This document shows, piece after piece, positions 41,147 to 50,525 of a stretch of 64,000 nt of DNA. This DNA is from Sphingobacterium spiritivorum (GTDB lineage Bacteria; Bacteroidota; Bacteroidia; Sphingobacteriales; Sphingobacteriaceae). The translations under genes and the position numbers were made by a program. The stretch's first letter is position 1, and each line of letters begins with the position of its first letter. The stretch is taken from contig NZ_CP068082.1 of the NCBI RefSeq assembly GCF_016724845.1, positions 4,898,001 through 4,962,000 of the forward strand. The letters are read 5' to 3'. The notes below the pieces were generated by a model, which saw nothing but the letters and a program-made list of their open reading frames with translations, was not told the DNA's origin and made no database searches.

Positions 41147-42010
41147 ATGATTATCATGGAGACACAACAAGAAGTAGACTATCAGCGTATAGCAAATGCG
41201 ATCACCTATATCCGTGATCACTTCAGGGCGCAACCCTCCGTTGAGGAAATAGCTGCGCACATTCATGTAAGCCCGGCACATTTTCAGCGCATGTTCGCCT
41301 CCTGGGCGGGAACAAGTCCTAAAAAATTCTTACAATATATATCTGTAGAACACGCCAAAAAACTTTTAAGGGAGGACAGCCGGATTTCGCTGTTTGACGC
41401 CACGTATGATACGGGCTTATCCAGTACAAGCCGTCTGCACGACCTTTTTATTAAGATAGAAGGAATGACTCCTGCAGAATACAAAAACGGCGGAAAAAAC
41501 CTTCTTATCCGCTATAGTTTTACCAATAGCCCGTTTGGGAAACTCATAGTCGGATCTACAGAAAAGGGCATTTGCTTTATGGGTTTTGCGGAGCATGAAG
41601 AGGATGGCGTAGAGCAATTGCGTCAGCGTTTCCCTAATGCTTCACTAATAACAGGAACAGACAGTATGCAAGAGCATGCAGCGCTGATCTTCCAACACGA
41701 CTGGTCCAGGCTATCGGAAATCAAATTGCATCTTAAAGGAACTCCCTTTCAGTTAAAAGTCTGGGAAACGTTATTAAGAATACCTATGGGACAATTGGCT
41801 ACATATGGACAGCTGGCAAAAGAAATCGGAAATACCAAAGCGTCGAGAGCTGTTGGAACAGCAATAGGGAGCAATCCCGTCGCTTTTCTGATTCCCTGCC
41901 ATCGCGTCATCCAGTCAACAGGCACCATAGGCGGATACATGTGGGGATCAACCCGTAAAACCGCTATTATAGGATGGGAAAGTGCTCTTCAGGAAACTGC
42001 AGCTGATTAG
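41147..42010 (+). CDS. Bifunctional AraC-type regulator / O6-alkylguanine-DNA alkyltransferase
   Basis: A 287-residue fusion. Residues about 15-110 are an AraC-type helix-turn-helix (VEEIAAHIHVSPAHFQRMFA, then FDATYDTGLSSTSRLHDLF). Residues about 125-285 are the alkyltransferase domain: GTPFQLKVWETLLRIPMGQLATYGQLA, SRAVGTAIGSNP and the active-site IPCHRVI. Methyl transfer to the Cys repairs O6-methylguanine. The Ada-type phosphotriester-repair N-terminal Cys4 domain is absent, so this is the short AraC-MGMT form. Start uncertain: TTG 41135, ATG 41147 or ATG 41156. It is followed by alkB. Confidence 0.88.
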   Translation: MIIMETQQEVDYQRIANAITYIRDHFRAQPSVEEIAAHIHVSPAHFQRMFASWAGTSPKKFLQYISVEHAKKLLREDSRISLFDATYDTGLSSTSRLHDLFIKIEGMTPAEYKNGGKNLLIRYSFTNSPFGKLIVGSTEKGICFMGFAEHEEDGVEQLRQRFPNASLITGTDSMQEHAALIFQHDWSRLSEIKLHLKGTPFQLKVWETLLRIPMGQLATYGQLAKEIGNTKASRAVGTAIGSNPVAFLIPCHRVIQSTGTIGGYMWGSTRKTAIIGWESALQETAAD

Positions 42011-42032
42011 AACCATTCCGAAAGAAGAAGAT

Positions 42033-42653
42033 ATGAAATTATTTGAGGATCAAAGTTATATATCACGAAATCTACTACCGCAAGATGGTGAGGTATATTA
42101 TTACGGTACGGTACTGTCTGTACAGGAAGCATCCGAATATTATGAACGCCTGCTTCAGCATATTGCCTGGAAAAATGATCAGGCTGTAATATTCGGGAAG
42201 CATATAGAAACAAAAAGAAAAGTGGCCTGGTATGGCGATCAGACTTTTTCATATACGTATTCTAATATCACCAAATCAGCCCTTCCCTGGACAGAAGATT
42301 TATTAAAACTGAAACAGATAGCCGAAAAACATACAGGAGAAAAATACAATTCATGCCTGTTAAACCTGTATCACAGCGGAGAGGAAGGAATGGCCTGGCA
42401 CAGTGACGGCGAGAAAGATCTAAAAAAAAACGGAGCTATTGCTTCCATGAGTTTCGGTGCTGAACGTAAATTTGCGTTCAAGCATAAGGAGACTAAACAA
42501 ATGATTGCTATGGTGCTGGAGCACGGAAGTCTGCTCGTCATGAAAGGCACTACCCAGACCCATTGGATGCACCGCCTGCCTCCTACCAAACGTATTTTTG
42601 GTCCGCGTATCAATCTTACTTTCCGAACAATAGTTAAGGATACAGATAGATAA
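42033..42653 (+). CDS. AlkB-type 2-oxoglutarate/Fe(II) DNA dealkylase
   Basis: A 206-residue oxygenase: NLYHSGEEGMAWHSDGEKDL supplies the H-x-D iron ligands (HSD), MSFGAERKFAFKHK is the conserved strand, HWMHRLPPT gives the third His, and RINLTFR the 2-oxoglutarate-binding Arg. It reverses N-alkyl damage such as 1-methyladenine. The frame opens earlier (41982, overlapping ogt), but the ATG 42033 after a 22-nt gap is preferred. It is the second gene of an alkylation-repair operon with the ogt/AraC fusion. Confidence 0.9.
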   Translation: MKLFEDQSYISRNLLPQDGEVYYYGTVLSVQEASEYYERLLQHIAWKNDQAVIFGKHIETKRKVAWYGDQTFSYTYSNITKSALPWTEDLLKLKQIAEKHTGEKYNSCLLNLYHSGEEGMAWHSDGEKDLKKNGAIASMSFGAERKFAFKHKETKQMIAMVLEHGSLLVMKGTTQTHWMHRLPPTKRIFGPRINLTFRTIVKDTDR

Positions 42654-42681
42654 ATAGAGCTAATGTCTCTTAATTCTCAAT

Positions 42682-43079
42682 GCGTTTGCCGGTGTCCTCA
42701 CCGGCAACAGAATGCAGTAGTCTTATAATAATTGGTGAACAGTCAATTATACACTAAATTAAACCTCTATCCTTCAATACCAACTGCGTTTGCCGGTGTC
42801 CTCACCGGCAACAGAATGCAGTATTCCTATCATAATTGGTAAACAGTCAATTATACGCAATTAAACCTCTCTCCTTTACAACTAACCGCGTTTGCCTCTG
42901 TCCTCACCAGCAACAAAATGCAGTAGCCTTATAATAATTGGTAAATAGTTAATTATACGCAATTAAACATCTCTCCTTTACTATTAACCGCGTTTGCCGG
43001 TGTCTTCACCGGCAACAGAATGCAGTACTCCTATAATAATTGGTAAACAGTTAATTACACTAAATTAAACCTCTCTCCC
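42682..43079 (+). repeat. Tandem array of four about 102-bp noncoding units
   Basis: Units start at 42682, 42786, 42888 and 42990 (periods 104, 102, 102; the last is partial). Each begins GCGTTTGCC, has a GC stem (TTGCCGGTG-tcct-CACCGGCAA in units 1, 2 and 4), then AACAGAATGCAGTA, then an AT stem ATAATTG/CAATTAT, and ends AATTAAACCTCTCTCC. The third unit's GC stem has lost three pairs and the AT stem is altered in units 3 and 4. Nothing coding is seen. Two more hairpins follow (43076-43092 and 43097-43109). Confidence 0.85.
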
Positions 43080-43109
43080 GGTAGAACCGGGATCTATCCT
43101 TAAAAAGGA
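43076..43109 (+). terminator. Paired small hairpins at the array end
   Basis: TCCCGGT/ACCGGGA (43076-43082, 43086-43092) and TCCTT/AAGGA (43097-43101, 43105-43109) stand in tandem. They may end a transcript through the repeat array; no T run follows. Confidence 0.4.
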
Positions 43110-43266
43110 GTGAATTTATTAGCATAATACATAGAAAAAAGGAAGAAAAGTAGCTATGCAACTTAAAAAACCATAACGCTGGGCTTCTTCTTAAAACTCG
43201 AAAATTAATCCAAAATTATTCATATAAGTTTCATGCTATTTTAAGGCTAAAAAGGGATATTTTATC

Positions 43267-43274
43267 TACCTTTG
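43267..43274 (+). promoter_or_regulatory. Promoter -7 element for split 5'-nucleotidase operon
   Basis: TACCTTTG matches TAnnTTTG exactly, 39 nt before the ATG at 43314. Confidence 0.5.
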
Positions 43275-43313
43275 TCTCAATTATTTTTGCCGACACATTT
43301 ATCTTGTCGTTTT

Positions 43314-44072
43314 ATGTATAGATTTAACATCCGTTCCCTGGCATTAGTAATAGGTTTGGGCTTCATGGGGTTCACCTCATGCAAGACGCTCTATACCCGG
43401 GCATCCGACTCCTATCAGGGCTATGAAATGAATAACACTATCACTGCAGATTCTGCAGTAGTAGCACTTTACGCACCTTATAAGCAACAAATGGAATCTG
43501 AAATGAACCGTGTAATTGGTTATTCAGACACCTATCTAACCAAGACACGGGATGCAGAGAGTCTTATTGGAAATTTTTTTGCTGACGCCCTTCTGGATAT
43601 CGGAAAGACACTGGATAAGGATGCTGTATTTTCATTTGCGACCAAAGGTGGCATACGTACAGATATGAGACAAGGTGATATTACGGTTGGTAAAATATTT
43701 GAAATCATGCCTTTTGAAAATAAGATTTCTATACTTGAATTGTCAGGTAAGGATGTATTGGCTCTGGCCGATTTCATTGCACAGACCGGAGGGCAACCTA
43801 TAGGCGGTATGCGAATGGAGATAGTGGGTAAAAAAGCGACTTCAGTGAAGATCAATGGTCAGGATATTGATCCGGCCAAACATTATAAAATGGTCACCTA
43901 TGATTATATCGCTAATGGCGGAGATAATCTGGATGCTTTAGCCAGCCCGGTATCACGAAAAGACTATGAAAGTAAAGTCCGTGAGGGTCTTATGGATTAT
44001 ATCGGCAGACAAACGAAAGCCGGAAAACATATTAATGCAGTATTAGATGGAAGAATTAAAATCAGTCAATAG
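43314..44072 (+). CDS. 5'-nucleotidase C-terminal domain lipoprotein
   Basis: A 252-residue lipoprotein (lipobox FTSC, Cys at 23) consisting of the UshA-type C-terminal substrate domain alone: ESLIGNFFADALLDIGK, FATKGGIRTDMRQGDITVGKIFEIMPFENK and ANGGDNLDAL. This domain clamps the nucleoside of the substrate in UshA. ATG 43314 is chosen over the earlier in-frame ATG because it gives the lipobox leader. It precedes the metallophosphatase gene and overlaps it by 26 nt, so the two halves of a classic UshA protein are encoded separately and in reverse order. Confidence 0.85.
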   Translation: MYRFNIRSLALVIGLGFMGFTSCKTLYTRASDSYQGYEMNNTITADSAVVALYAPYKQQMESEMNRVIGYSDTYLTKTRDAESLIGNFFADALLDIGKTLDKDAVFSFATKGGIRTDMRQGDITVGKIFEIMPFENKISILELSGKDVLALADFIAQTGGQPIGGMRMEIVGKKATSVKINGQDIDPAKHYKMVTYDYIANGGDNLDALASPVSRKDYESKVREGLMDYIGRQTKAGKHINAVLDGRIKISQ

Positions 44073-45003
44073 AAGAGTCTTTATCAAAGGTTTAGGTGCA
44101 CTAGGTGCAACTGCTGCTTTGAGTAATATACCTCTGGATGCGCTGGCTGATTCAGAAGTAAAAATCACAATACTGCATACAAACGATGTACATAGCCGGA
44201 TAGAACCTTTTCCGATGGATGGATCCAGAAATCAGGGACTTGGCGGGGTAGCCCGCAGAAGCACATTGATTCAGAAGATCAGAAAAGAAGAGAAAAACGT
44301 TCTTTTGCTTGATGCAGGAGATATGTTTCAGGGTACTCCCTATTTCAATCTTTTTGGTGGTAAGCTGGAACTGGATCTGATGACCAGACTGGGCTATGAT
44401 GCAGGTACATTTGGTAATCATGAGTTTGACAACGGACTGGATGGACTTGTAAAATATCTGGACCATGCAAAATTCCCTTTCCTGACAGCCAACTACGACT
44501 TTACAGGAACGGTATTGCAGGGAAAAACACAGGATTATACGATCTTCAAAAGAGGTGGTATCAAAATCGGAGTCTTTGGAGTGTGTATAGATGTAAACGG
44601 TCTGGTAGATCCTACTAATTGCAAAGGCATGAAGTATCTGGATCCGATTCCTGTAGCGAACCGGGTTGCTGAAAAGCTGAAAAAAGAAGAGAAATGTGAT
44701 CTGGTGATCTGTCTGTCCCATTTGGGTTACAAATACGATTCAGACAAAGTATCTGATGTCGTATTAGCACAGAAAACCCGGCATATTGATTTGATTATAG
44801 GCGGCCATACGCACACCTTTTTAGATAAACCTGTCTCCATCCGTAATATGGCAGGAGAACAGACGATTGTCAATCAGGTCGGTTTTGCCGGAATTAATCT
44901 GGGACGCATTGATTTCATTTTAAAACCCTATTCGGATAAGAAGCGTATTGAGTCTGTCGTGTACCAGGTCGATCATCATATAAAACCCTCGATTTTAACA
45001 TAA
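44047..45003 (+). CDS. Metallophosphatase domain of a split 5'-nucleotidase (Tat-exported)
   Basis: A 318-residue calcineurin-like phosphatase: LHTNDVHSR, DAGDMFQG, FGNHEFDNG and GGHTHTF carry the metal-binding Asp, His and Asn residues. The N-terminus VNRRVFIKGLGALGATAAL is a twin-arginine signal, so it folds in the cytosol with its metals and is exported by Tat. It overlaps the C-terminal-domain gene, and together they would release nucleosides and phosphate from nucleotides in the periplasm. Confidence 0.88.
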   Translation: MEELKSVNRRVFIKGLGALGATAALSNIPLDALADSEVKITILHTNDVHSRIEPFPMDGSRNQGLGGVARRSTLIQKIRKEEKNVLLLDAGDMFQGTPYFNLFGGKLELDLMTRLGYDAGTFGNHEFDNGLDGLVKYLDHAKFPFLTANYDFTGTVLQGKTQDYTIFKRGGIKIGVFGVCIDVNGLVDPTNCKGMKYLDPIPVANRVAEKLKKEEKCDLVICLSHLGYKYDSDKVSDVVLAQKTRHIDLIIGGHTHTFLDKPVSIRNMAGEQTIVNQVGFAGINLGRIDFILKPYSDKKRIESVVYQVDHHIKPSILT

Positions 45004-45026
45004 AAACTATAAAAAGTTAGCATTTT

Positions 45027-45079
45027 AAAATGTCAAATCGGGCGCCTGATCATCATCACCCGATTTGACATTTTTTTTT
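45027..45079 (+). terminator. Strong 16-bp terminator
   Basis: AAAATGTCAAATCGGG (45027-45042) pairs with CCCGATTTGACATTTT (45059-45074), followed by further T. It closes the nucleotidase operon. Confidence 0.92.
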
Positions 45080-45152
45080 GACTACCTCTGAAATTATCAT
45101 TTACATCCTTTTACGGATAAAATGAACTGACAGAAACTACAACATTTATCTC

Positions 45153-46367
45153 ATGAAAAGAATTATACAAATATATATCAAATCTTACAGCGGACTTTCT
45201 CCGGCAGCCTGGCTTCTCGCCTTAGTTATGCTGATCAACAGGATGGGCTCTATGGTGATACCATTTTTGGGCATGTATATGACCAAACAGCTTGGCTTTG
45301 ACATCTCCCACGTAGGTATTGTATTAACCTGCTATGGCTGCGGATCAGTAGCCGGATCCTGGCTAGGCGGATGGCTTACAGACAGAATAGGGAATTTCAA
45401 AGTGCAGTCTATCAGCCTGATTATGACCGCTCCTCTCTTTTTACTTATGCCTATGTTCAGGACTTTTGAATCAATGGCGGCAATTGTATTTGTACTCAGT
45501 CTGGTGGCAGATACTTTCAGACCGGCAAACTCAGTATCAGTGGCACGCTATGCCAAACCGGAAAACCTGACAAAGGCTTATTCACTCAACAGAATGGCTG
45601 TTAACCTGGGGTTTTCTATTGGCCCTGCGTTGGGAGGTTTTCTTGCTGCATTTTCCTACAACTGGATTTTCTATGGAAACGCTATCGCGGTAGCTATAGC
45701 AGCAGTTGTTTTCCTTTACTTTTTCTATAATAAAAAAGGAAATAAAATAATTAAAAAATCAGAAAAGGAATTACAAACAGAAGTGAAAGACAGGAACCCA
45801 TATACAGATGGACCATTTATACTTTTTTCAATTCTATGTTGTCTGTTTTCAATGGCCTTTTTTCAACTGATCAGTACGCTACCGCTTTTCTATCAGGATG
45901 TGCATCATATGAGTGAACGTGAAATCGGTATGATACTCGGCTTCAGCGGATTTGTAATTGTCGTATTTGAAATGCTGCTGGTTCATATTGTTGAACATCG
46001 GGCCACCATTACACGAATACTTTTTTACGGAACATTATGTGCGGGTCTATCCTATCTCATGCTCAATTTTAATTTTGGAATAGCCTGGCTGTACATTGCT
46101 ATGTTTATGCTCTCTCTCGGAGAAATGCTTACACTACCATTTATGGCTACCGTTACCGCCCTGCGTTCTACGCGCAATACACAGGGAGCTTATATGGGTA
46201 TGAATTCTATTGCTTTTGCATCTTCCAATATCTTTGGTCCGTTTCTCGGGACCAAGACGGTTGCACTCTGGGGATATCAGACCTTATGGTATATCGATGC
46301 GGCTATATTGGTACTGGTAGCCTTTGGTTTTATCTGGGCTTTGAAAAGATTGGGATTAAATCAATAA
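45153..46367 (+). CDS. MFS transporter (MdtH/YceL-like)
   Basis: A 404-residue, 12-helix major facilitator. Helix 2-3 contains GSWLGGWLTDRIGNFKVQ, the G-x-x-x-D-R-x-G motif, and the N-terminal MLINRMGSMVIPFLGMYMTK with the later VADTFRPANSVSVARYA are typical of the MdtH/YceL group of drug transporters. Substrate unknown. It ends within a perfect bidirectional terminator. It starts after a strong terminator, so it has its own promoter. Confidence 0.82.
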   Translation: MKRIIQIYIKSYSGLSPAAWLLALVMLINRMGSMVIPFLGMYMTKQLGFDISHVGIVLTCYGCGSVAGSWLGGWLTDRIGNFKVQSISLIMTAPLFLLMPMFRTFESMAAIVFVLSLVADTFRPANSVSVARYAKPENLTKAYSLNRMAVNLGFSIGPALGGFLAAFSYNWIFYGNAIAVAIAAVVFLYFFYNKKGNKIIKKSEKELQTEVKDRNPYTDGPFILFSILCCLFSMAFFQLISTLPLFYQDVHHMSEREIGMILGFSGFVIVVFEMLLVHIVEHRATITRILFYGTLCAGLSYLMLNFNFGIAWLYIAMFMLSLGEMLTLPFMATVTALRSTRNTQGAYMGMNSIAFASSNIFGPFLGTKTVALWGYQTLWYIDAAILVLVAFGFIWALKRLGLNQ

Positions 46368-46398
46368 GACCAGGTCAGACCCGGTCTTATTGATTTAA
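46356..46398. terminator. Perfect 16-bp bidirectional terminator
   Basis: TTAAATCAATAAGACC (46356-46371) pairs exactly with GGTCTTATTGATTTAA (46383-46398), loop 11 nt. The left arm encodes the last codons and stop of the MFS gene; recR ends just beyond. Confidence 0.88.
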
Positions 46399-46400
46399 AA

Positions 46401-47015
46401 TTATCCTATATTACGCTCATAGGGAACTCTTGTAGCAATTGAGCGCCCCAGTGTAATTTCATCTACATATTCCAGTTCGCCACCAAATGCAATACCTCTG
46501 GCAATGGTGCTGATCTGAATATCAAATTCTTTTAATTTACGGTAAAGGTAGAAGATCGTAGTATCTCCTTCCATGGTAGCACTTAATGCCAGAATTACTT
46601 CTTTCACATGACCTGCACGAAGGCGCTGTACAAGTCCTTCTATTTTGAGATCTGAAGGACCAACACCATCCATAGGAGATATCAGGCCTCCCAATACATG
46701 ATATACGCCCTGATACTGATTGGTATTCTCTATCGCCATGACATCTCTGGTATCTTCTACCACACAGATCAAAGATTTGTCGCGCTTAAGCGAACTACAG
46801 GTTTCGCAGATATCATGATCTGAAATATTAAAGCATTCCTTACAGTACTTGATCTGTTCTTTGAGTTGATTGAGTGCCCCTGTAAAGCGCAAAACTTCTC
46901 CATCAGATTGCTTCAACAGGTGCAAGACTAACCTTAATGCAGTCTTTTGTCCTATCCCCGGTAAACGCCCGAATTCATCTACTGCCTGCTGCAATAATTT
47001 TGAAGAAAATTCCAT
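46401..47015 (-). CDS. recR: Recombination mediator RecR
   Basis: A 204-residue protein of normal RecR length. It has the N-terminal helix-hairpin-helix (DEFGRLPGIGQKTALRLVLH), the C4 zinc finger (CKECFNISDHDICETC, residues about 55-70), the Toprim domain (ICVVEDTRDVMAIENT) and the C-terminal conserved GELEYVDEITLGRSI. With RecO and RecF it loads RecA at gaps. It is convergent with the MFS gene and about 90 nt from the unknown gene upstream. Confidence 0.95.
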   Translation of the reverse strand: MEFSSKLLQQAVDEFGRLPGIGQKTALRLVLHLLKQSDGEVLRFTGALNQLKEQIKYCKECFNISDHDICETCSSLKRDKSLICVVEDTRDVMAIENTNQYQGVYHVLGGLISPMDGVGPSDLKIEGLVQRLRAGHVKEVILALSATMEGDTTIFYLYRKLKEFDIQISTIARGIAFGGELEYVDEITLGRSIATRVPYERNIG

Positions 47016-47107
47016 TTCGCAAAAATAAGAATAAGCATTCTTCTTTATCTAAATTATTGTACAAAAATACAGCAGAAGATAAATTACGAATTATCGAGAA
47101 GTCTGCC

Positions 47108-47860
47108 TTATTGATCGCCTTCTGCTGTAGTATGTGTACTATCAGGTGTAGATTCCATTTCCTCAGGAGTATCTCCGGATATATCATCTTCCGGTCCCAT
47201 ACGATCCATATCTTCTATTTCCTGCTGTGTATACTGGTAGTATGAGTTAAACTTCTTTGTATTTTTATCATATACCAATGCATACTTCGTATTTTCGTTT
47301 TTAATGATTAATCCGGCACAGGGGGCTGGTACAAGCTTAGCTTCATCCATGTATATTCTGGCTCCTGCCTTAAATGAATTAATAACCGGCAATTCATTTT
47401 CATAATCTTTTATTAGCAGACCTTCACCCTTATGATTGAATATTACCAGAGAACTGCTTTTGTAGTCATTTTTTTCGAACAATACAGCCATATCATCTTC
47501 GTTATCGTCATCTCCTGTAAAATTTCCGAAAGCATATACGTATTTCGCTCTGTCAGCGATTTTGGTTAAGAACTCCGTTCCGTCCAGATAATTATTATAT
47601 TCTAAAAAATTATAAATAAAGGCTTTATAGTTATCAGGAATATTATCATATTCTGAAACAGAAAAAATAGAATTTATCGCCTCCTGTCTTTCTGCATTAT
47701 TTTCGTCTAAGGATTGGCCACCATTTTTATACACTACAAAGTAGTATCCGCCTGCACTTAATAAAAGTAGGCTTAAAATAGTCAGCGTAATGTACAACCC
47801 TTTCTTACTTTTTGCGGCAGGTTGGTTCTCTCCTTCCGGTTGTTCTATTGTTCTCTCCAT
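47108..47860 (-). CDS. Unknown single-pass membrane protein
   Basis: A 250-residue protein with a short polar N-terminus, one membrane helix (about 23-45, LYITLTILSLLLLSAGGYYF) and a soluble domain of about 170 residues outside or in the periplasm, ending in an acidic Ser/Thr-rich tail (GPEDDISGDTPEEMESTPDS). DDDNEDDMAVLFEKND suggests a domain of unknown type. No catalytic motif or family is recognised. It precedes recR on the same strand but separately. Confidence 0.65.
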   Translation of the reverse strand: MERTIEQPEGENQPAAKSKKGLYITLTILSLLLLSAGGYYFVVYKNGGQSLDENNAERQEAINSIFSVSEYDNIPDNYKAFIYNFLEYNNYLDGTEFLTKIADRAKYVYAFGNFTGDDDNEDDMAVLFEKNDYKSSSLVIFNHKGEGLLIKDYENELPVINSFKAGARIYMDEAKLVPAPCAGLIIKNENTKYALVYDKNTKKFNSYYQYTQQEIEDMDRMGPEDDISGDTPEEMESTPDSTHTTAEGDQ

Positions 47861-48011
47861 ATTTTACTGTTAAAAAACATACTCTGATTCCTGTATCTTC
47901 TGAAAACGTTTATTGATACAATAACCATAAGCTTGTTTTAGGTTAATCGTGTTTAAGGCTTAAAAATATTTATTTTGCTGCAGATACAAAAATTATCATA
48001 TCGATATTTAA

Positions 48012-48043
48012 TAAAAAATGCGAAACAAATCTGCTTCGCATTT
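48012..48043 (-). terminator. Terminator of the siderophore-type TonB receptor gene
   Basis: AAATGCGAA (plus 48016-48024) pairs with TTCGCATTT (plus 48035-48043); on the minus strand it is followed by TTTTTTA. It lies 22 nt after the receptor stop. Confidence 0.8.
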
Positions 48044-48064
48044 AAGTATTAAGTAGTTATATTT

Positions 48065-50491
48065 CTAAAAGTCGAACGTATAATTGATAGAGAAGGTTCT
48101 TCCTCTTCCCTGATAATAAAACAGATCATCCAGTTTATAAGTAGAATACAGGATCTGCGATCGTTTGCTCCAAATAGTCTGATAAGTGGTATTGAATAAG
48201 TTTTGTACCCCAACATTCACTTTTCCGTAAGGAAGCTTATACCCCACAAAAAGATCTGATGTATTATAAGCCTTTATTTCATTATTCAATTCATCTTTCA
48301 ATTTCATATTTTGCAAACTCTGGAAACGGAAGTTCCAGTTTTTGATGTTGTATCCGGTGTAAGCCACAAGTTTGGAAGGACTGGCGTTATATACTTCTTG
48401 CTTCTTCCAATCATTTTCCACCTCGACTTCCGAACGGATCAGTAATGCACTTGCTCCTATATAAAAACCATCATGTGTATACGACAATTCTGCTTCTATA
48501 CCTGTATTGCGCAGGTTTTGTTCATTGACAACAACCTGAAAATTAGTCCGGTCCACAGACATTACTTTATCAGATTTGCTGATAAATCCGGACACCTGTC
48601 CTTTAATACCTGCATAATTGATACGGTACCCCAACTCGAACTGATTTGTTTTGATTCCCTGCAACGGTGAATCTTTTACATTCAGACTGGAAGTGATGTC
48701 CCAGTTATTAGTCGTGGCATTAAGACTGTATGTACCATATCCGTAAAACTTTGCCGGATCGGCCAGTGCCACACCTTCTGAATAGGTAAACCAGGCCTGA
48801 TGATTACTATTTGGCTTTAGCAATAAACCTGCATTGACCAACGTCATATCATATGAACTCTTTCCGCCCGGAATAGCTGACGCTGAATTTCCATAACCAA
48901 ATGCTACCTGAGTCTGCTGAACGGAACCTACAAAGTCTTTAACCGTAATATCCGTATTTTGATAACGCAGACCTGCAGTAAGCTTCAGCATATCGATAAT
49001 AGAATATTCTCCCTGAAAGTATCCGGCTATACTTGTAGATCGATTGGTGGGATATCTACCTAAAGTATAGATAGTTTCATTGACCAATCCTCCGGATTCA
49101 AATGATTTGGTGATATCATATACATTTTGGGTAGCTTCGAACTTTTCAAAGTCTACATCCAGTCCATAGGTGATATTGACCTTATCCCAACTTTTGGACA
49201 ATAGAGCTTTCAATCCGGTATAATACGTATTCTGACGAGATGAAGACATGTAAGGAGTAACACCTGTCGCTAACCTTAATGTGCCCGGGAAAGGATAAAA
49301 ATCCAGCTTTTCTGATCGCGCGGCTACCTGCACATACAGATCCTGCCCGCCAAGTAGTTGTGAACTATGATAATTTGCTGTTCCCATTAAGCGTACAGTA
49401 CCGGGATTTACAGTAGATTTAAACCCGTCTCTCATTTCAAGTAATTCTCCTTTTCCGGTAGTAAAAGCACTCAGGTTATCACCTAAGAAAAGACTTCTTT
49501 TGCCATTAAATTTAGAATTATAATACTGACCGGATACAGTGATCTTATGATTCGGATGGATCTGATAACCTGCAGTTCCCAATAAATCTACACTTCTGTT
49601 GTACTGTAAATCCGTTTGTGTAATATCCGTAAAAATCTGTTCATTATCAGCCCCGTAGGTAGCCCCGTTCTGCTGATACGCTACTGCCAGACGACCTTCT
49701 AATTTCTCTCCTCTACCTTGTAACGATTGAGCCAAACGATAATCATGATCATTTGAATGTCTCAGACCAGCTCTTACACCGATTTCGGAAGTACCTCCCA
49801 ATCCGTCTTTATTGGCTCTTCGGGTTATTATATTGATAATACCTCCTGTAGCATTTCCACCATAGATAGAACTTGCTCCAGAAAGAATCTCAATCCGTTC
49901 GATATTGAAAGGGTCTATTGCATCCAGTTGACGACTGATAGAGCGTATACTATTTAATGATACACCATCGATCATGACCAGTGCAGCCCTACCTCTCATA
50001 TTCTGACCGTAATTAGTTCTTCCCTGCGGACCGATATCCATACCCGGTGCAAGGATTGCCAGCATTTCTTTTAGTGGCACTCCGTTTTTCGCCTGTTGTT
50101 CGATCTGTTCACGATTGAAGACCCAGACTGTACCTGCTATATCTGAAATACTGACAGGTTTTCTGGATGCTACCACTACTACATCTTCTAGTTGATTGGA
50201 AGCATCAATAGTGAAATCCAGTTCTCTGAGATCTCCCTGTTGCAGATAAACCTCCGATACCCGACTCTGTTTATTCAGATAAGATGTCTTCACCTGATAA
50301 CTTCCGGGATTAAGTTTTATAGAGAATGCTCCGTTTTCATCAGATTGTCCCAGAGTTTTACCCGATATCAGAATACTCGCGCCCTTGATTTTCTCTCCGG
50401 AAGCATTGTAGACAGTCCCCTTTAGTGTCTGCGCCTGTACATATCCGGCCAATAAGAATAAGCCGCAAGCGATCAGATAACTCTTTTTCAT
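48065..50491 (-). CDS. TonB-dependent receptor (siderophore type)
   Basis: An 808-residue outer-membrane receptor: signal peptide (KKSYLIACGLFLLAGYVQAQ), carboxypeptidase-regulatory-like domain (about 22-95, GTVYNASGEKIKGASILISG), plug (about 105-225, with NIERIEILSGASSIYGGNATGGIINI) and barrel. The C-terminus ends TFSINYTFDF. RGRAALVMIDGVSLNSIRSI is the ferric-receptor type of plug. No partner gene is adjacent. An operator of the shared type and a perfect -7 element lie upstream (50526-50551), supporting iron or heme control. Confidence 0.85.
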   Translation of the reverse strand: MKKSYLIACGLFLLAGYVQAQTLKGTVYNASGEKIKGASILISGKTLGQSDENGAFSIKLNPGSYQVKTSYLNKQSRVSEVYLQQGDLRELDFTIDASNQLEDVVVVASRKPVSISDIAGTVWVFNREQIEQQAKNGVPLKEMLAILAPGMDIGPQGRTNYGQNMRGRAALVMIDGVSLNSIRSISRQLDAIDPFNIERIEILSGASSIYGGNATGGIINIITRRANKDGLGGTSEIGVRAGLRHSNDHDYRLAQSLQGRGEKLEGRLAVAYQQNGATYGADNEQIFTDITQTDLQYNRSVDLLGTAGYQIHPNHKITVSGQYYNSKFNGKRSLFLGDNLSAFTTGKGELLEMRDGFKSTVNPGTVRLMGTANYHSSQLLGGQDLYVQVAARSEKLDFYPFPGTLRLATGVTPYMSSSRQNTYYTGLKALLSKSWDKVNITYGLDVDFEKFEATQNVYDITKSFESGGLVNETIYTLGRYPTNRSTSIAGYFQGEYSIIDMLKLTAGLRYQNTDITVKDFVGSVQQTQVAFGYGNSASAIPGGKSSYDMTLVNAGLLLKPNSNHQAWFTYSEGVALADPAKFYGYGTYSLNATTNNWDITSSLNVKDSPLQGIKTNQFELGYRINYAGIKGQVSGFISKSDKVMSVDRTNFQVVVNEQNLRNTGIEAELSYTHDGFYIGASALLIRSEVEVENDWKKQEVYNASPSKLVAYTGYNIKNWNFRFQSLQNMKLKDELNNEIKAYNTSDLFVGYKLPYGKVNVGVQNLFNTTYQTIWSKRSQILYSTYKLDDLFYYQGRGRTFSINYTFDF

Positions 50492-50525
50492 AGTTTATAG
50501 TATCTAATAATTTATATTTTCAGCG

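Noticed and set aside
42682..43079. Repeat array resembling CRISPR
   Set aside because: Units are about 102 bp and similar along their whole length, with no variable spacers and no cas genes nearby.
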